Source: Propionibacterium cyclohexanicum (GTDB lineage: Bacteria; Actinomycetota; Actinomycetes; Propionibacteriales; Propionibacteriaceae). Taken from it: a stretch of 64,000 nt of DNA. The stretch's first letter is position 1. The number at the start of each line of letters is the position of its first letter. This document shows positions 17,905 through 26,661 of the stretch, in pieces. The position numbers were made by a program, and so were the translations under genes. The stretch covers positions 186,001 through 250,000 of the forward strand of contig NZ_FOGZ01000001.1 in NCBI RefSeq assembly GCF_900111365.1. The letters run 5' to 3'. The notes under the pieces are model-generated. The model saw nothing but the letters and a program-made list of their open reading frames with translations. It made no database searches and was not told where the DNA came from.

Positions 17905-18775
17905 TGTACCCGCTCGTGCGTGAGCTGGCCGTCGACGGGATCCCCGGCACGGTCACGTGTCGGGTCCTCAAGCTCGCCCGCCAGTCCTACTACCGTTGGC
18001 TGGCGGCCCCGGTCAGTGAGCGTGAACTCGCCGACGCCTGTGTGGTCAACGCCTTGTTCGATGCTCACCACGATGATCCTGAGTTCGGATATCGGCTGTT
18101 GACCGACGAGGTCCGCAGCCTAGGTCACCAGTGTTGTGACCCGACGGTGTGGCGGATCTGCGCGGAGAACCGGTGGTGGTCGATGGTCGGGAAGAAACGC
18201 GGCGCGAACGGTAAGAGGCCCGGCCCTGCCGCCCATGACGACCTGGTCGAGCGGTAGTTCAGCTCCGCGACCCCGAACCGGTTGTGGCTCACCGACATCA
18301 CCGAACACCCGACCGCAGAGGGAAAGCTCTACCTGTGTGCGATCAAGGACGTGTTCTCCAACCGCATCGTGGGCTACTCCCTCAGCGACCGGATGCAGGC
18401 CCAGATCCCGGTCGACGCGTTGACCATGGCAGTGGCCCGCCGCGGTGACGTGGCCGGCTGCATCGTGCATTGCGACCGCGGGTCGCAATTCCGGTCGCGG
18501 ACGTTCCTCGCTGCGATCTGGCACCACCAGCTGGGCGGATCGATGGGCCAAGTCGGGTCTGCCGGCGATAACGCCGCCATGGAATCCTTCGTCGCCCTGC
18601 TGCAGAAGAACGTCTTGAACCGACGCCGCTGGGCCACCCGGCAAGACCTGAGGCTGGCGATCATCACCTGGATCGAACGGACCTACCACCGCCGCCGCAG
18701 ACAAACCCGACTCGCCCGGTTGACCCCCTCGAGTACGAGACCATCATGACCACAACGGCCCTCCAGGCCACCTAA
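17901..18775 (+). pseudogene. IS3-family transposase OrfB, inactivated
   Basis: The DDE integrase is recognisable: FGYRLLTDEVR, first Asp in WLTDITEH, second in HCDRGSQFRS, and Glu in DNAAMESF. An in-frame TAG at 18255-18257 interrupts the protein between LVER and FSSATPNRLWL. Near 18729 one base is missing, so the expected ending (EYETIMTTTALQAT) is read in another frame and stops at 18773-18775. Either lesion should abolish activity. The start is probably the ATG at 17901 or -1 frameshifting from OrfA; no A-rich slippery run was seen in the overlap. Confidence 0.85.
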
Positions 18776-18810
18776 CCCAATCCGTCACCAAGGCGTCCAG
18801 CAGACCCGAG

Positions 18811-18888
18811 CCACACAGGCAAGCTTCGCGTTCAAAGAACATGAGGCACCAACACCACCCACGCGCTCAAACAAGCCGAGGCACGTCG
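18811..18888. repeat. Solo right end of the insertion element
   Basis: This is a 78-bp copy of 13921-13998 with one mismatch, and no transposase is attached. It is immediately followed by GCGAC (18889-18893), which matches the bases just before the left end at 13225-13229. Confidence 0.85.
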
Positions 18889-18979
18889 GCGACTGGCGTG
18901 AGCTCAAGGACTGGCGTACCATGGTGCGTCGCGTGTTCCTATGGGCGCGCCATCCCATTCATGATCGAGGAGAACTAAC

Positions 18980-19192
18980 GTGGCTGTCCCGAAGCGGAAG
19001 ATGTCCCGCAGCAACACGCGGTCGCGCCGCTCGCAGTGGAAGGCTGCGCCAGTGACGCTTGTGACCTGCCCGAATCCTGCCTGCCGCGCGCAGCACCTGC
19101 CGCACACGGCGTGCCCGAAGTGCCATCAGTATGGCGCTCGCGGCGCCTTCCGTGAAGTCACCGGGAGCCTGAACACTCGTGAATTCGAGTGA
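18980..19192 (+). CDS. rpmF: 50S ribosomal protein L32, zinc-ribbon form
   Basis: The 70-residue protein starts [20 protein letters not shown], the L32 signature, and has a zinc-ribbon pattern CPNPAC...CPKC in the middle. The GTG at 18980 has GAGGAG at 18966-18971. It is followed by rnc, whose start lies inside the rpmF 3' end (14-base overlap). The normal upstream partner yceD is 5.8 kb away because of the inserted island. Expression therefore probably relies on sequence in 18894-18979, where no strong promoter was identified. Confidence 0.95.
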   Translation: MAVPKRKMSRSNTRSRRSQWKAAPVTLVTCPNPACRAQHLPHTACPKCHQYGARGAFREVTGSLNTREFE

Positions 19193-19922
19193 GCCCACTT
19201 CGCCTGATTTCGTACAGCTGATCGAGGAGCTCGGCGTCCCGATGGACGCAGGGCTCCTCGATCTCGCGTTGACCCACCGCTCATTCGCCTACGAGAACGG
19301 GCAGATCCCCACCAACGAGCGGCTGGAGTTCCTGGGCGACTCGGTCCTGGGGATCGCTGTCACCGACTATCTCTATCGACGCTTCCCCGATCATCCCGAG
19401 GGACAGCTGGCGAAGATGCGCGCTGCCGTGGTGAGTTCGGTGAGCCTGGCCCGCGTGGCCCGCCGGCTCGGTATCGGCGAGATGGTCAAGCTGGGCCATG
19501 GTGAGCTGAGCACCGGAGGACGCCGCAAGACGAGCATCCTCGCCGACACCACCGAGGCGCTCATCGGTGCGATGTATCTCACCGATCCGTCCGGCGCCGC
19601 CCGATTCGTCCATCACCTGTTCGACCCGCTCGTCGACCTGGCAGAGCACACGGGCGCCGGACTGGACTGGAAGACCTCGCTGCAGGAGGTGTGCGCCACC
19701 TTGGGCGAGAAACCTCCGGAGTACGAGATCACTGAGTCCGGGCCCGACCACGACAAGCGCTTCGTCGCCACCGCCGTAGTGGGCCAGCGCCGTTTCGATC
19801 CTGCCGAGGGACACAACAAGAAGCAGGCCGAGCAGCGCGCCGCCGCCCATGCCTTCGCCGTCCTGGAGCCCGAGACACACGCTGCGCCGGTCCGCCCGCT
19901 CGCACCGGGCACCGCCGTCTGA
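19179..19922 (+). CDS. rnc: Ribonuclease III
   Basis: RNase III cuts double-stranded RNA in rRNA and mRNA processing. The 247-residue protein has the catalytic signature [13 protein letters not shown] (about residues 46-58), a second acidic site in [12 protein letters not shown], and a C-terminal double-stranded RNA-binding domain ending [16 protein letters not shown]. It starts at a GTG inside the rpmF 3' end and is followed seven bases later by mutM, in the common rpmF-rnc-mutM-smc order. Confidence 0.96.
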   Translation: MNSSEPTSPDFVQLIEELGVPMDAGLLDLALTHRSFAYENGQIPTNERLEFLGDSVLGIAVTDYLYRRFPDHPEGQLAKMRAAVVSSVSLARVARRLGIGEMVKLGHGELSTGGRRKTSILADTTEALIGAMYLTDPSGAARFVHHLFDPLVDLAEHTGAGLDWKTSLQEVCATLGEKPPEYEITESGPDHDKRFVATAVVGQRRFDPAEGHNKKQAEQRAAAHAFAVLEPETHAAPVRPLAPGTAV

Positions 19923-19928
19923 GGCCGG

Positions 19929-20807
19929 ATGCCCGAGCTGCCCGAGGTCGAGACGGTGCGCGCCGGTCTCGAACCGCTGGTCGTGGGGAGAACGGTGAGC
20001 GCCGTTCACGTGCTCGACGCGCGCTGCCTGCGCCGCCACAGCGCAGGCGCCGCGGATTTCTGCCAGCGGCTACGGGGACAGCGGCTTGCAGACGTGCGCC
20101 GACGAGGCAAGTATCTGTGGATCCCGACCGTCGCGGGCGATGTCGTGCTCGCGCATCTGGGCATGAGCGGCCAGTTCCGCCTCGATTCTCCCGGCGACAT
20201 CCTGGAGGCGCACGCCCGCCTGCTCATCGACCTCGACGATGGTTCACAGCTGCGCTTCGTCGACCAGCGGCTGTTCGGGGGGCTCGCGCTGTCGAAGGGA
20301 CCGGTGGCGCTGCCGGCTGAGATCGCCCATATCGGCGCCGATCCCTTCGAGCCGGGCTTCGACCTGGCTGCCGTGGCGGATCGGATGATCGCCCGGCACA
20401 GCACGGTCAAGAGATGCCTGCTCGACCAGACCTTGGTGTCCGGTATCGGCAATATCTACGCCGACGAGGCGCTGTGGCTCTCGCGCACCCACTACGAGCA
20501 TCCCAGCCAGACCCTCTCGACTCGCCGGGCACGGCGCGTGCTGCGCGCCGCGCGGACCGTGATGGCTGCCGCCCTGGCCCAGGGCGGCACGAGCTTCGAT
20601 GCCCTGTACGTCAACGTCAATGGTTCGAGCGGGTATTTCTCGCGTCATCTGGAGGTCTACGGACGCGCCGGCCGGCCCTGCCGCCGGTGCGGATCGACGA
20701 TCGTCCGCGAATCCTTCATGAACAGGTCGAGCTATCTGTGCCCGGTCTGTCAGCCCCTGCCGGCAGCCCACGTCCCCGCACCGGCCCAATCGGGTCCCAA
20801 GAGGTAG
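19929..20807 (+). CDS. mutM: Formamidopyrimidine-DNA glycosylase
   Basis: MutM (Fpg) removes 8-oxoguanine and ring-opened purines from DNA. The start MPELPEVETVRAGL supplies the catalytic proline after Met removal and the adjacent Glu. The helix-two-turn-helix region contains QTLVSGIGNIYADEALW, and the C-terminal zinc finger has four cysteines (CRRCGS from about residue 254, CPVC later). The 292-residue length is normal. A Pro/Ala tail follows the finger. The gene follows rnc at a short gap, so it is probably in the same operon. Confidence 0.96.
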   Translation: MPELPEVETVRAGLEPLVVGRTVSAVHVLDARCLRRHSAGAADFCQRLRGQRLADVRRRGKYLWIPTVAGDVVLAHLGMSGQFRLDSPGDILEAHARLLIDLDDGSQLRFVDQRLFGGLALSKGPVALPAEIAHIGADPFEPGFDLAAVADRMIARHSTVKRCLLDQTLVSGIGNIYADEALWLSRTHYEHPSQTLSTRRARRVLRAARTVMAAALAQGGTSFDALYVNVNGSSGYFSRHLEVYGRAGRPCRRCGSTIVRESFMNRSSYLCPVCQPLPAAHVPAPAQSGPKR

Positions 20808-20818
20808 GTTGATCTTCC

Positions 20819-21421
20819 ATGAGTTCTGAGCCTGTCCACTCGGCCCCGCAGCGGTGGCGACGCCTGCTCGTGCAGTTCATCAGGTTCGGGCTCGTCGGCG
20901 GTTCAGGAGTGGTCGTGAACATGGCGGTGGCCGTGGTCATGAACAAGCTGAATGGCGGTTCGGCCCATGCCGTCGAGGTGCTGTTCCCCATCCCCGGGAC
21001 ATCCTTCAACTTCCGATTCAGCTCCCTGGTCTGGATTGTCAGCTTCCTCATCGCCAACACCTACAACTACCAGCTCAACCGCACGTGGACCTTCCGGGGC
21101 ACCACGCGGGGATGGTGGCTCGGCTTCTTGCAGTTCATGCTCATCGGCGCCGTCGCGGCCTTCGTCGGGCTGATCCTCAAGGCCATGATGATGAGCCCCG
21201 CGTCCGGGCTGGCATTGCGCGGACCATGGTTCGATGGCTGGCAGTTCCGCCCCGGTGGGGCGCTGGTCGATCAGATCGAGGACGCATTCCACTCGCGCGA
21301 ATACGTCAGCCAGGCAGTGGCGATCGTGGTGACAATGCCCATCAACTTCATCGTCAACAAACTCATCACCTTCCGTACCCGCACGCCGGCGCGTCGCCGC
21401 GAGCCGGTCACCACATCATGA
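20819..21421 (+). CDS. GtrA-family membrane protein
   Basis: GtrA-like proteins are small four-helix membrane proteins thought to move lipid-linked sugars or assist cell-surface polysaccharide synthesis. This 200-residue protein has RFGLVGGSGVVVNMAV at the first helix, the family pattern NYQLNRTWTFRG after the second, and NFIVNKLITFR after the last. A longer loop sits between helices three and four. TAGGTT (20805-20810) lies eight bases before the ATG, a possible near-leaderless promoter. Its place between mutM and smc is not typical and may be lineage-specific. Confidence 0.85.
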   Translation: MSSEPVHSAPQRWRRLLVQFIRFGLVGGSGVVVNMAVAVVMNKLNGGSAHAVEVLFPIPGTSFNFRFSSLVWIVSFLIANTYNYQLNRTWTFRGTTRGWWLGFLQFMLIGAVAAFVGLILKAMMMSPASGLALRGPWFDGWQFRPGGALVDQIEDAFHSREYVSQAVAIVVTMPINFIVNKLITFRTRTPARRREPVTTS

Positions 21422-21449
21422 GGGTCCTGGTGACGACGCAGGACGCGCC

Positions 21450-24400
21450 ATGTATCTCAAGAGCCTGACGCTGCGAGGATTCAAGTCCTTCGCCTCGGCG
21501 ACCACCCTGGCCTTCGAGCCGGGCATTACTGCCATTGTCGGGCCGAATGGCTCCGGCAAGTCGAACATCGTGGATGCGCTTGCCTGGGTGATGGGCGAAC
21601 AGGGCGCCAAGCACCTGCGCGGCGCCAAGATGGACGACGTGATCTTCGCCGGTACGACCGGGCGGGCGGCGCTGGGCCGCGCCGAGGTCACCTTGACCAT
21701 CGACAACACCGATGGCGCGCTGCCGATCGACTACACCGAGGTCACCATCTCCCGCACCCTGTTCCGCACCGGCGGGTCCGAGTACGCCATCAACGGACAC
21801 CCGGCCCGCTTGCTCGACGTGCAGGAACTGCTCTCGGACACCGGTATGGGCCGCGAGATGCATGTCATCGTCGGCCAGGGCCAACTCGAGCAGATCCTCG
21901 CCTCCGACCCCCGGATGCGGCGCGGCTACATCGAGGAGGCCGCCGGGGTGCTCAAGCACCGTCGCCGGCGGGAGAAGGCGCTGCGCAAACTCGAGTCGAC
22001 CGGGGCGAATCTGGAGCGGCTCAACGACCTCATCGGCGAGATCCGTCGTCAATTGAAACCGCTGGGGCGTCAGGCGGCCGTGGCCCGCAAGGCCGGAATC
22101 GTCCAGGCCGAGCTGCGCGATGCGAGGGCACGCCTGCTGGCCGATGAGCTGACCCGTGAGACCCTCGCCCTGGACAGCGAGCGACGCAGTGAGCGCGAGG
22201 CCGCCCTGGCCCGCGAGCAGGCCCAGGCGCAGCTGGACACGGCGCAGCGGGCCGAGCGCACCGCCGAGCAGGAACTCGCACGGCTCGCACCGCAGATGTC
22301 CGGGGCCCAGGAGCAGTGGATGCGCGCCGCCACGCTCTCAGAACGCAATCGGGCCACCGCCTCGGTGAGCGCCGAACGGATGCGTCGCGATGCCGAGCCC
22401 CAGCGACTCCCGGGGCGGGACCCTGGCGAGCTCGAGGACCAAGCGGCGCAGCTGGCGCGCCAGGAACAGACCAGGGCCGAGGAGGCGCACCTGGCCCGTC
22501 ACCGCCTGGAGCAGGCCCAGGCGGATCGGCTGGCGGCCGAGAGGGCCCACGAGCTGGCCGAGGAACAGTTCGCCGAGCAGCTGCGGGCACTTGCCGACCG
22601 CCGGGAGGGACGCGCCAGGCTCAACGGCCAGATTGCCTCGCTCGAGTCGCGGCTGGCAGCCGGCGGCGACGAGGCAGGCCGGCTGACGCGCCGTCGCGAC
22701 GAGGCACAGGCGCGTGCCGCGCAGGCCGAGGCTTCCTTCACGTCGCTGCAGGCCAGGATCACCGAGCTGGGGGCCAACGAATCAGAACTGGACGCCCGCC
22801 ATGAACAGGCCAGTGCTGCTGTACGGGAACTCGAGGAAGCCCACGGGGCAGTGCGTTCGCGGACCCTCGAGGCCGAGGGCCGGGCGTTGGCCCTGCGTGC
22901 CCGCCTGGAGGCCCTGGAGCTGGGACTGCACAGCACCGACGGCGCCAGCAGCCTGGTGAGCGCCGAAATCGAGGGGATCACGGGGGAGCTGTCGGCGGCC
23001 CTCGCAGTGGAGCCCGGCTGGGAGGCCGCGTTGGCGGCCGCTCTGGGGACGGCGAGCGAGGCACTGGTGGTGCGCGATCCCGGCACCGCCGTTCGGGTGG
23101 TCAACGATCCCGCTGTGCGCGAGCTGGGCCGGCTGGGGCTCGTGATCGCCCAAGCCCCGCCCATGCCACCCGGCCCGGACGAAGGCCGTGACCCCATGAC
23201 CTTGCCAGCCGGGGCGGTGCCGTTGCTCGACCTGGTGAGCGCCGAACCCCAGCTGTCCGGAGCACTGCACCAGTTGCTGCACCAGGTCGTTGCCGTGGAG
23301 GATCTCGCCATGGCGACCCGGCTCATCTCGGCGCACCCCCAGCTGCGCGTCGTCACCCGGCGCGGGGAGCTCCTGTCACGCTGGTTCGCGGCCGGGGGCG
23401 GTGAACGCGAGCACAGCTCGATCGAGCTGCAGGCCGATGTGGAGCGCACCCGTGGCGAGCTTCACGAGGCCGAGGGCGAGGCGGCCCAGCTCGGTGGCAC
23501 GGCTCACGACCTCGACGAGCAGCTGGCCCGGGCACGCCTCGTGGCCGACCGGGCGCTGGAGCAGCTCAACGAATCCGATGCCGCCATCTCCTCGTTGGCC
23601 GAACAGCTGTCCGGTCTGGGCCAGACGGCCCGCGCCGCACGCCAGGAAGCTGCTCGCGCCGACGAGGCCCTCGCGAAGGCCGCCGAGCGGCGCGTCCACG
23701 ATGAGCAGGAACTGGCGGTGGTGCGAGAGCGCCTGAAACGCGTCGGCGAGGACGGTGCCTTTGCCGAACCCGACCCCAGCGGGCGAGATGAGACAGCGGT
23801 GCAGGCCGGCCGTTGTCGTCAGGCCGAGACGGACGCACGGCTCGCACTGCGCACCGCCGAGGAACGCCTCGCGGCGCTCGCCGGACGCGCCGATGCCCTG
23901 CGGCGTGCCGCCTCCCAGGAGCGCGCCGCCCGCACCCAAGCGGCTGCCCGGGCCGAGCGGATCCGCCGTGAGCAGGCGGTGGCGCGGGCGGTCAATACGG
24001 CCACCGGGTGGCTCGGCCAGGAGCTTGCCCGTCTCGGTGAGGCCGCCGCAGCGCAGCGCGAACAGGCCGAACAAGCCCGAGCCGGCGCCGAGGCGGCGCT
24101 GGCCGCAGCCCGCACCCAGCGGCGCGAGTGTGCGGCTGCGCTCGAGGAATTGGTGGCGCAGGCCCATCGCGGGGAAGTCGCCCATCTCGAACAGCGCATG
24201 AAGATCGAGGCACTCACCGCGAAGGCCATGGACGAGTTGGGCCTTCAGGCCGACGTGCTCATCGCGGAATTCGGACCCGACAAGCTCGTCCCGGTGCTCG
24301 TGAAGCCCGACGGGAGCCCCTTCGAAGCTGACGAGGAGCGCCCCGCCCCGGTGCCCTTCGACCGCGAAAGGCAGACCAAGAGGCTGCGGGCAGCCCAGCG

Positions 24401-25010
24401 CACACTCGAGCAGTTGGGGCGCATCAACCCGCTGGCACTCGAGGAATTCGATGCGCTCAACCAGCGTCATCAATTCCTCGCCGAGCAGCTCGCCGATCTG
24501 CGAGCCACCCGCAAGGACCTCCAGTCGCTGATCGAGGAGGTCGACGAGCGCGTCCAGCAGGTCTTCGCGCAGGCCTACGCCGATGTGGAGCGCACCTTCG
24601 CGCAGATCTTCCCTCGCCTGTTCCCCGGGGGCGAGGGCCGCCTCGTGCTCACCGATCCGGGGGACCTGCTCGAGGCCGGCGTCGACATCGAGGCGCGCCC
24701 TGCCGGCAAGAAGGTCAGGCGCATGTCACTGCTGTCGGGCGGAGAGCGCTCGCTCGTCTCGGTCGCCTTCCTGTTCTCACTGTTCATCGCCCGCCCCAGC
24801 CCCTTCTACATCCTCGATGAGGTCGAGGCGGCCCTGGATGACGTGAATCTCTCGCGACTGCTCGGCATCTACGAAGAACTGCGGAAGGATTCTCAGCTTC
24901 TCGTCATCACCCATCAGAAGCGGACCATGGAGATTGCCGACGCCCTGTACGGCGTGACGATGCGCGGTGACGGTGTGACTACGGTCATCTCCCAGCGACT
25001 GGCGGGCTGA
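21450..25010 (+). CDS. smc: Chromosome segregation protein SMC
   Basis: SMC is the ATPase of the condensin-like complex that compacts and separates chromosomes. The 1,186-residue protein begins MYLKSLTLRGFKSFA and has Walker A GPNGSGKSN (about residue 31). Long coiled coils rich in Ala, Glu, Arg and Gln flank a hinge at about residues 505-640 (start LAVEPGWEAALAAALG). The C-terminal ABC signature LLSGGERSLVSVAFLF and Walker B FYILDEVEAALDD follow. Codon use is strongly GC-biased through the coils. The ATG has no strong ribosome-binding site. scpA and scpB are not in the window. Confidence 0.96.
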   Translation: MYLKSLTLRGFKSFASATTLAFEPGITAIVGPNGSGKSNIVDALAWVMGEQGAKHLRGAKMDDVIFAGTTGRAALGRAEVTLTIDNTDGALPIDYTEVTISRTLFRTGGSEYAINGHPARLLDVQELLSDTGMGREMHVIVGQGQLEQILASDPRMRRGYIEEAAGVLKHRRRREKALRKLESTGANLERLNDLIGEIRRQLKPLGRQAAVARKAGIVQAELRDARARLLADELTRETLALDSERRSEREAALAREQAQAQLDTAQRAERTAEQELARLAPQMSGAQEQWMRAATLSERNRATASVSAERMRRDAEPQRLPGRDPGELEDQAAQLARQEQTRAEEAHLARHRLEQAQADRLAAERAHELAEEQFAEQLRALADRREGRARLNGQIASLESRLAAGGDEAGRLTRRRDEAQARAAQAEASFTSLQARITELGANESELDARHEQASAAVRELEEAHGAVRSRTLEAEGRALALRARLEALELGLHSTDGASSLVSAEIEGITGELSAALAVEPGWEAALAAALGTASEALVVRDPGTAVRVVNDPAVRELGRLGLVIAQAPPMPPGPDEGRDPMTLPAGAVPLLDLVSAEPQLSGALHQLLHQVVAVEDLAMATRLISAHPQLRVVTRRGELLSRWFAAGGGEREHSSIELQADVERTRGELHEAEGEAAQLGGTAHDLDEQLARARLVADRALEQLNESDAAISSLAEQLSGLGQTARAARQEAARADEALAKAAERRVHDEQELAVVRERLKRVGEDGAFAEPDPSGRDETAVQAGRCRQAETDARLALRTAEERLAALAGRADALRRAASQERAARTQAAARAERIRREQAVARAVNTATGWLGQELARLGEAAAAQREQAEQARAGAEAALAAARTQRRECAAALEELVAQAHRGEVAHLEQRMKIEALTAKAMDELGLQADVLIAEFGPDKLVPVLVKPDGSPFEADEERPAPVPFDRERQTKRLRAAQRTLEQLGRINPLALEEFDALNQRHQFLAEQLADLRATRKDLQSLIEEVDERVQQVFAQAYADVERTFAQIFPRLFPGGEGRLVLTDPGDLLEAGVDIEARPAGKKVRRMSLLSGGERSLVSVAFLFSLFIARPSPFYILDEVEAALDDVNLSRLLGIYEELRKDSQLLVITHQKRTMEIADALYGVTMRGDGVTTVISQRLAG

Positions 25011-25150
25011 ACGGCCGCTGGGAGGGTGCCCGGCAGCCGGCTTGCAGCTCGGCGCGGGCGGCGGACACCTGAGATCCCTCCGTGTCGGCTCATACTTGAT
25101 GCGTAGTGTCCTTCGACCGTGAGGTTCATCATCGAAACCTGGGAGCTGAC

Positions 25151-25351
25151 ATGTCCGTTTTCATCCTCGCGCTGATCGCCGCGCTCGCGCTGGCGGTGGC
25201 CGTGGGTGCGGTCGTGGCCATCGGCATCCAGGGCTACTACCGTGATCGCAACCCCCGCCTCGCCCGCCTGCTGCATCGCATCGCCCGGCTCCTCAACGGC
25301 GAGCCACCTCCCGTGAGCACCGGCCTCGAGGACGCGTCGCCGAAGCATTGA
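25151..25351 (+). CDS. Small single-helix membrane protein
   Basis: This 66-residue product has one strong membrane helix (about residues 2-25, FILALIAALALAVAVG) followed by a basic, amphipathic region (YYRDRNPRLARLLHRIARLL) and a short tail. The ATG at 25151 has GGGAG about seven bases upstream. TAGTGT at 25103-25108 could be the -10 of its promoter. An in-frame GTG at 25106 would overlap that promoter, so it is less likely. It lies between smc and ftsY. I do not recognise the family; a role at the membrane is all the sequence supports. Confidence 0.65.
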   Translation: MSVFILALIAALALAVAVGAVVAIGIQGYYRDRNPRLARLLHRIARLLNGEPPPVSTGLEDASPKH

Positions 25352-25386
25352 GGCCCTGGCTCCGGCTCGTCCGTCGACCCGTCCCG

Positions 25387-25392
25387 TAGACT
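25387..25392 (+). promoter_or_regulatory. Leaderless -10 element of ftsY
   Basis: TAGACT ends six bases before the ftsY GTG at 25399; no Shine-Dalgarno sequence is present. Confidence 0.6.
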
Positions 25393-25398
25393 GCGGGG

Positions 25399-26550
25399 GT
25401 GGATTGGGTCTTCTGGATCATCATGGCCGGGATCGCCTTGGCGGTCATCGTCTCTCTCGCGTCGATCTATCTGGGACGCGACAAGAAGGCCGTCGAGGCC
25501 GAGCCGCCTGTCGGGCAGGTGGAATCGGGGCCGGGTACGTCCCCGGCGGCACCCGAGGGTGGCATCGCCACGCTCGCCCCCGCATCCGAAACCCCCGCGC
25601 CGCCGGAACCGGTCCGGGAGATCCCCGAGGCGCCCGCCTCGCGGCTGGTCAGGCTGCGGCGCCGGCTCGCCACCTCCAACAATGCGCTGGCCAGGGCACT
25701 CGCCGAGCTACTGAGTGCCGACCGGATCGACGAGGACACCTGGGACGACTTCGAGTCCACCCTCATCACCTCCGATCTCGGGGTGGGACCCAGCACCGAA
25801 CTCGTCAAGAAGCTGCGTAGCGAGCTCGCTGTCGAGGGCATCTCCGAACCTGCGGCGGCCCGCGATGTGCTGCGCGCCGAACTCGTCGCCCTCGTCGATC
25901 CCACCCTCGAGCGCAGCCTCACCCTCGATCACGAACCGGGGCTGCCCGCCGTCATCATGCTCGTAGGGGTCAACGGCACCGGTAAGACCACCACCGTCGG
26001 CAAGCTCGGCCGGATGCTCGTGGCCCAGGACAAATCCGTGCTCTTCGGGGCAGCCGACACCTTCCGGGCAGCTGCCGCCGAACAGCTCGGCACCTGGGGC
26101 GAGCGGGTCGGGGTGCAGACTGTGCGCGGCGAGGAGGGGGCGGACCCCGCCTCCGTGGCATTCAACGCCGTCGACGAGGCCATCACGCAGCACGCCGATG
26201 TCGTGCTCATCGACACGGCCGGCCGGCTGCACACCAAGGTCGGTCTCATGGACGAGCTCGGCAAGGTGAAGCGCGTCATCGAGAAGAAGGCGCCGGTCGG
26301 CGAGGTGCTCCTGGTGCTCGACGCGACCACCGGGCAGAACGGGCTGACGCAGGCGCGGATCTTCGCCGAGGTCGTCAATGTCACCGGCATCGTCCTCACC
26401 AAGCTCGACGGCTCCGCCAAGGGTGGCATCGTCGTCCAGGTGCAGCGCGAACTGGGCGTCCCGGTCAAGTTCATCGGTCTGGGCGAGGGTCCCGACGATC
26501 TGGCACCCTTCGACGCCGAGCAGTTCGTCGACGGCCTCCTCGGCCAGTGA
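25399..26550 (+). CDS. ftsY: Signal recognition particle receptor FtsY
   Basis: FtsY receives SRP-ribosome complexes at the membrane. The 383-residue protein begins with a hydrophobic helix (residues 2-21), as in other actinobacterial FtsY proteins. A short Pro/Glu-rich acidic linker, the N domain and the SRP GTPase G domain follow: GVNGTGKTTTVGKL (about residue 191), DTFRAAAAEQLGTWG, DTAGRLHTK, TKLDGSAKGG and the C-terminal GEGPDDLAPFD. The GTG start is leaderless. Its partner gene ffh follows about 110 bases downstream, from a separate promoter. Confidence 0.96.
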   Translation: MDWVFWIIMAGIALAVIVSLASIYLGRDKKAVEAEPPVGQVESGPGTSPAAPEGGIATLAPASETPAPPEPVREIPEAPASRLVRLRRRLATSNNALARALAELLSADRIDEDTWDDFESTLITSDLGVGPSTELVKKLRSELAVEGISEPAAARDVLRAELVALVDPTLERSLTLDHEPGLPAVIMLVGVNGTGKTTTVGKLGRMLVAQDKSVLFGAADTFRAAAAEQLGTWGERVGVQTVRGEEGADPASVAFNAVDEAITQHADVVLIDTAGRLHTKVGLMDELGKVKRVIEKKAPVGEVLLVLDATTGQNGLTQARIFAEVVNVTGIVLTKLDGSAKGGIVVQVQRELGVPVKFIGLGEGPDDLAPFDAEQFVDGLLGQ

Positions 26551-26661
26551 GCCTCTCCTCGGTGTCCGACCGCGGGAGCGCGGGCGGACCAGCCAGGGGC
26601 CGGGGCCGCGCCGCAGCGCCACGTATTCTTGTCATCACACTTGCGACCAAGGAATGAGCCT

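Larger units (their letters stand above)
17553..18787 (+). mobile_element. Degenerate IS3-family insertion sequence
   Basis: The element is about 1,235 bp. Its ends are imperfect inverted repeats beginning TGCTGTATGGGTTGGTGGC on the left and TGACGGATTGGGTTAGGTGG read inward from the right. It holds orfA and a damaged orfB in the usual overlapping order. The flanks (GGGAC left, CCAAG right) show no target duplication, suggesting an adjacent deletion or rearrangement after insertion, consistent with the missing yigZ end. Confidence 0.8.
13230..18888. mobile_element. Passenger-carrying insertion between yceD and rpmF
   Basis: This 5,659-bp segment is bounded by inverted insertion-sequence ends (13230-13296 left; 18811-18888 right) and flanked by GCGAC on both sides (13225-13229 and 18889-18893), a likely 5-bp target duplication. 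Inside are a truncated transposase with an internal copy of the right end (13921-13998), a frameshifted GT87-like gene, a second GT-C-like membrane protein, truncated yigZ and a decayed IS3 element. The layout resembles an insertion sequence that mobilised neighbouring DNA by using a second, distant right end. The target lies in a tract of short related repeats containing GCGA, so chance could produce the 5-bp match. The transposase is broken, so current mobility would need help in trans. Confidence 0.6.

Noticed and set aside
13184-18918. CRISPR array or phage in the repeat-rich island
   Set aside because: The repeats are two long element ends and short degenerate units, without regular spacers, cas genes or phage genes.
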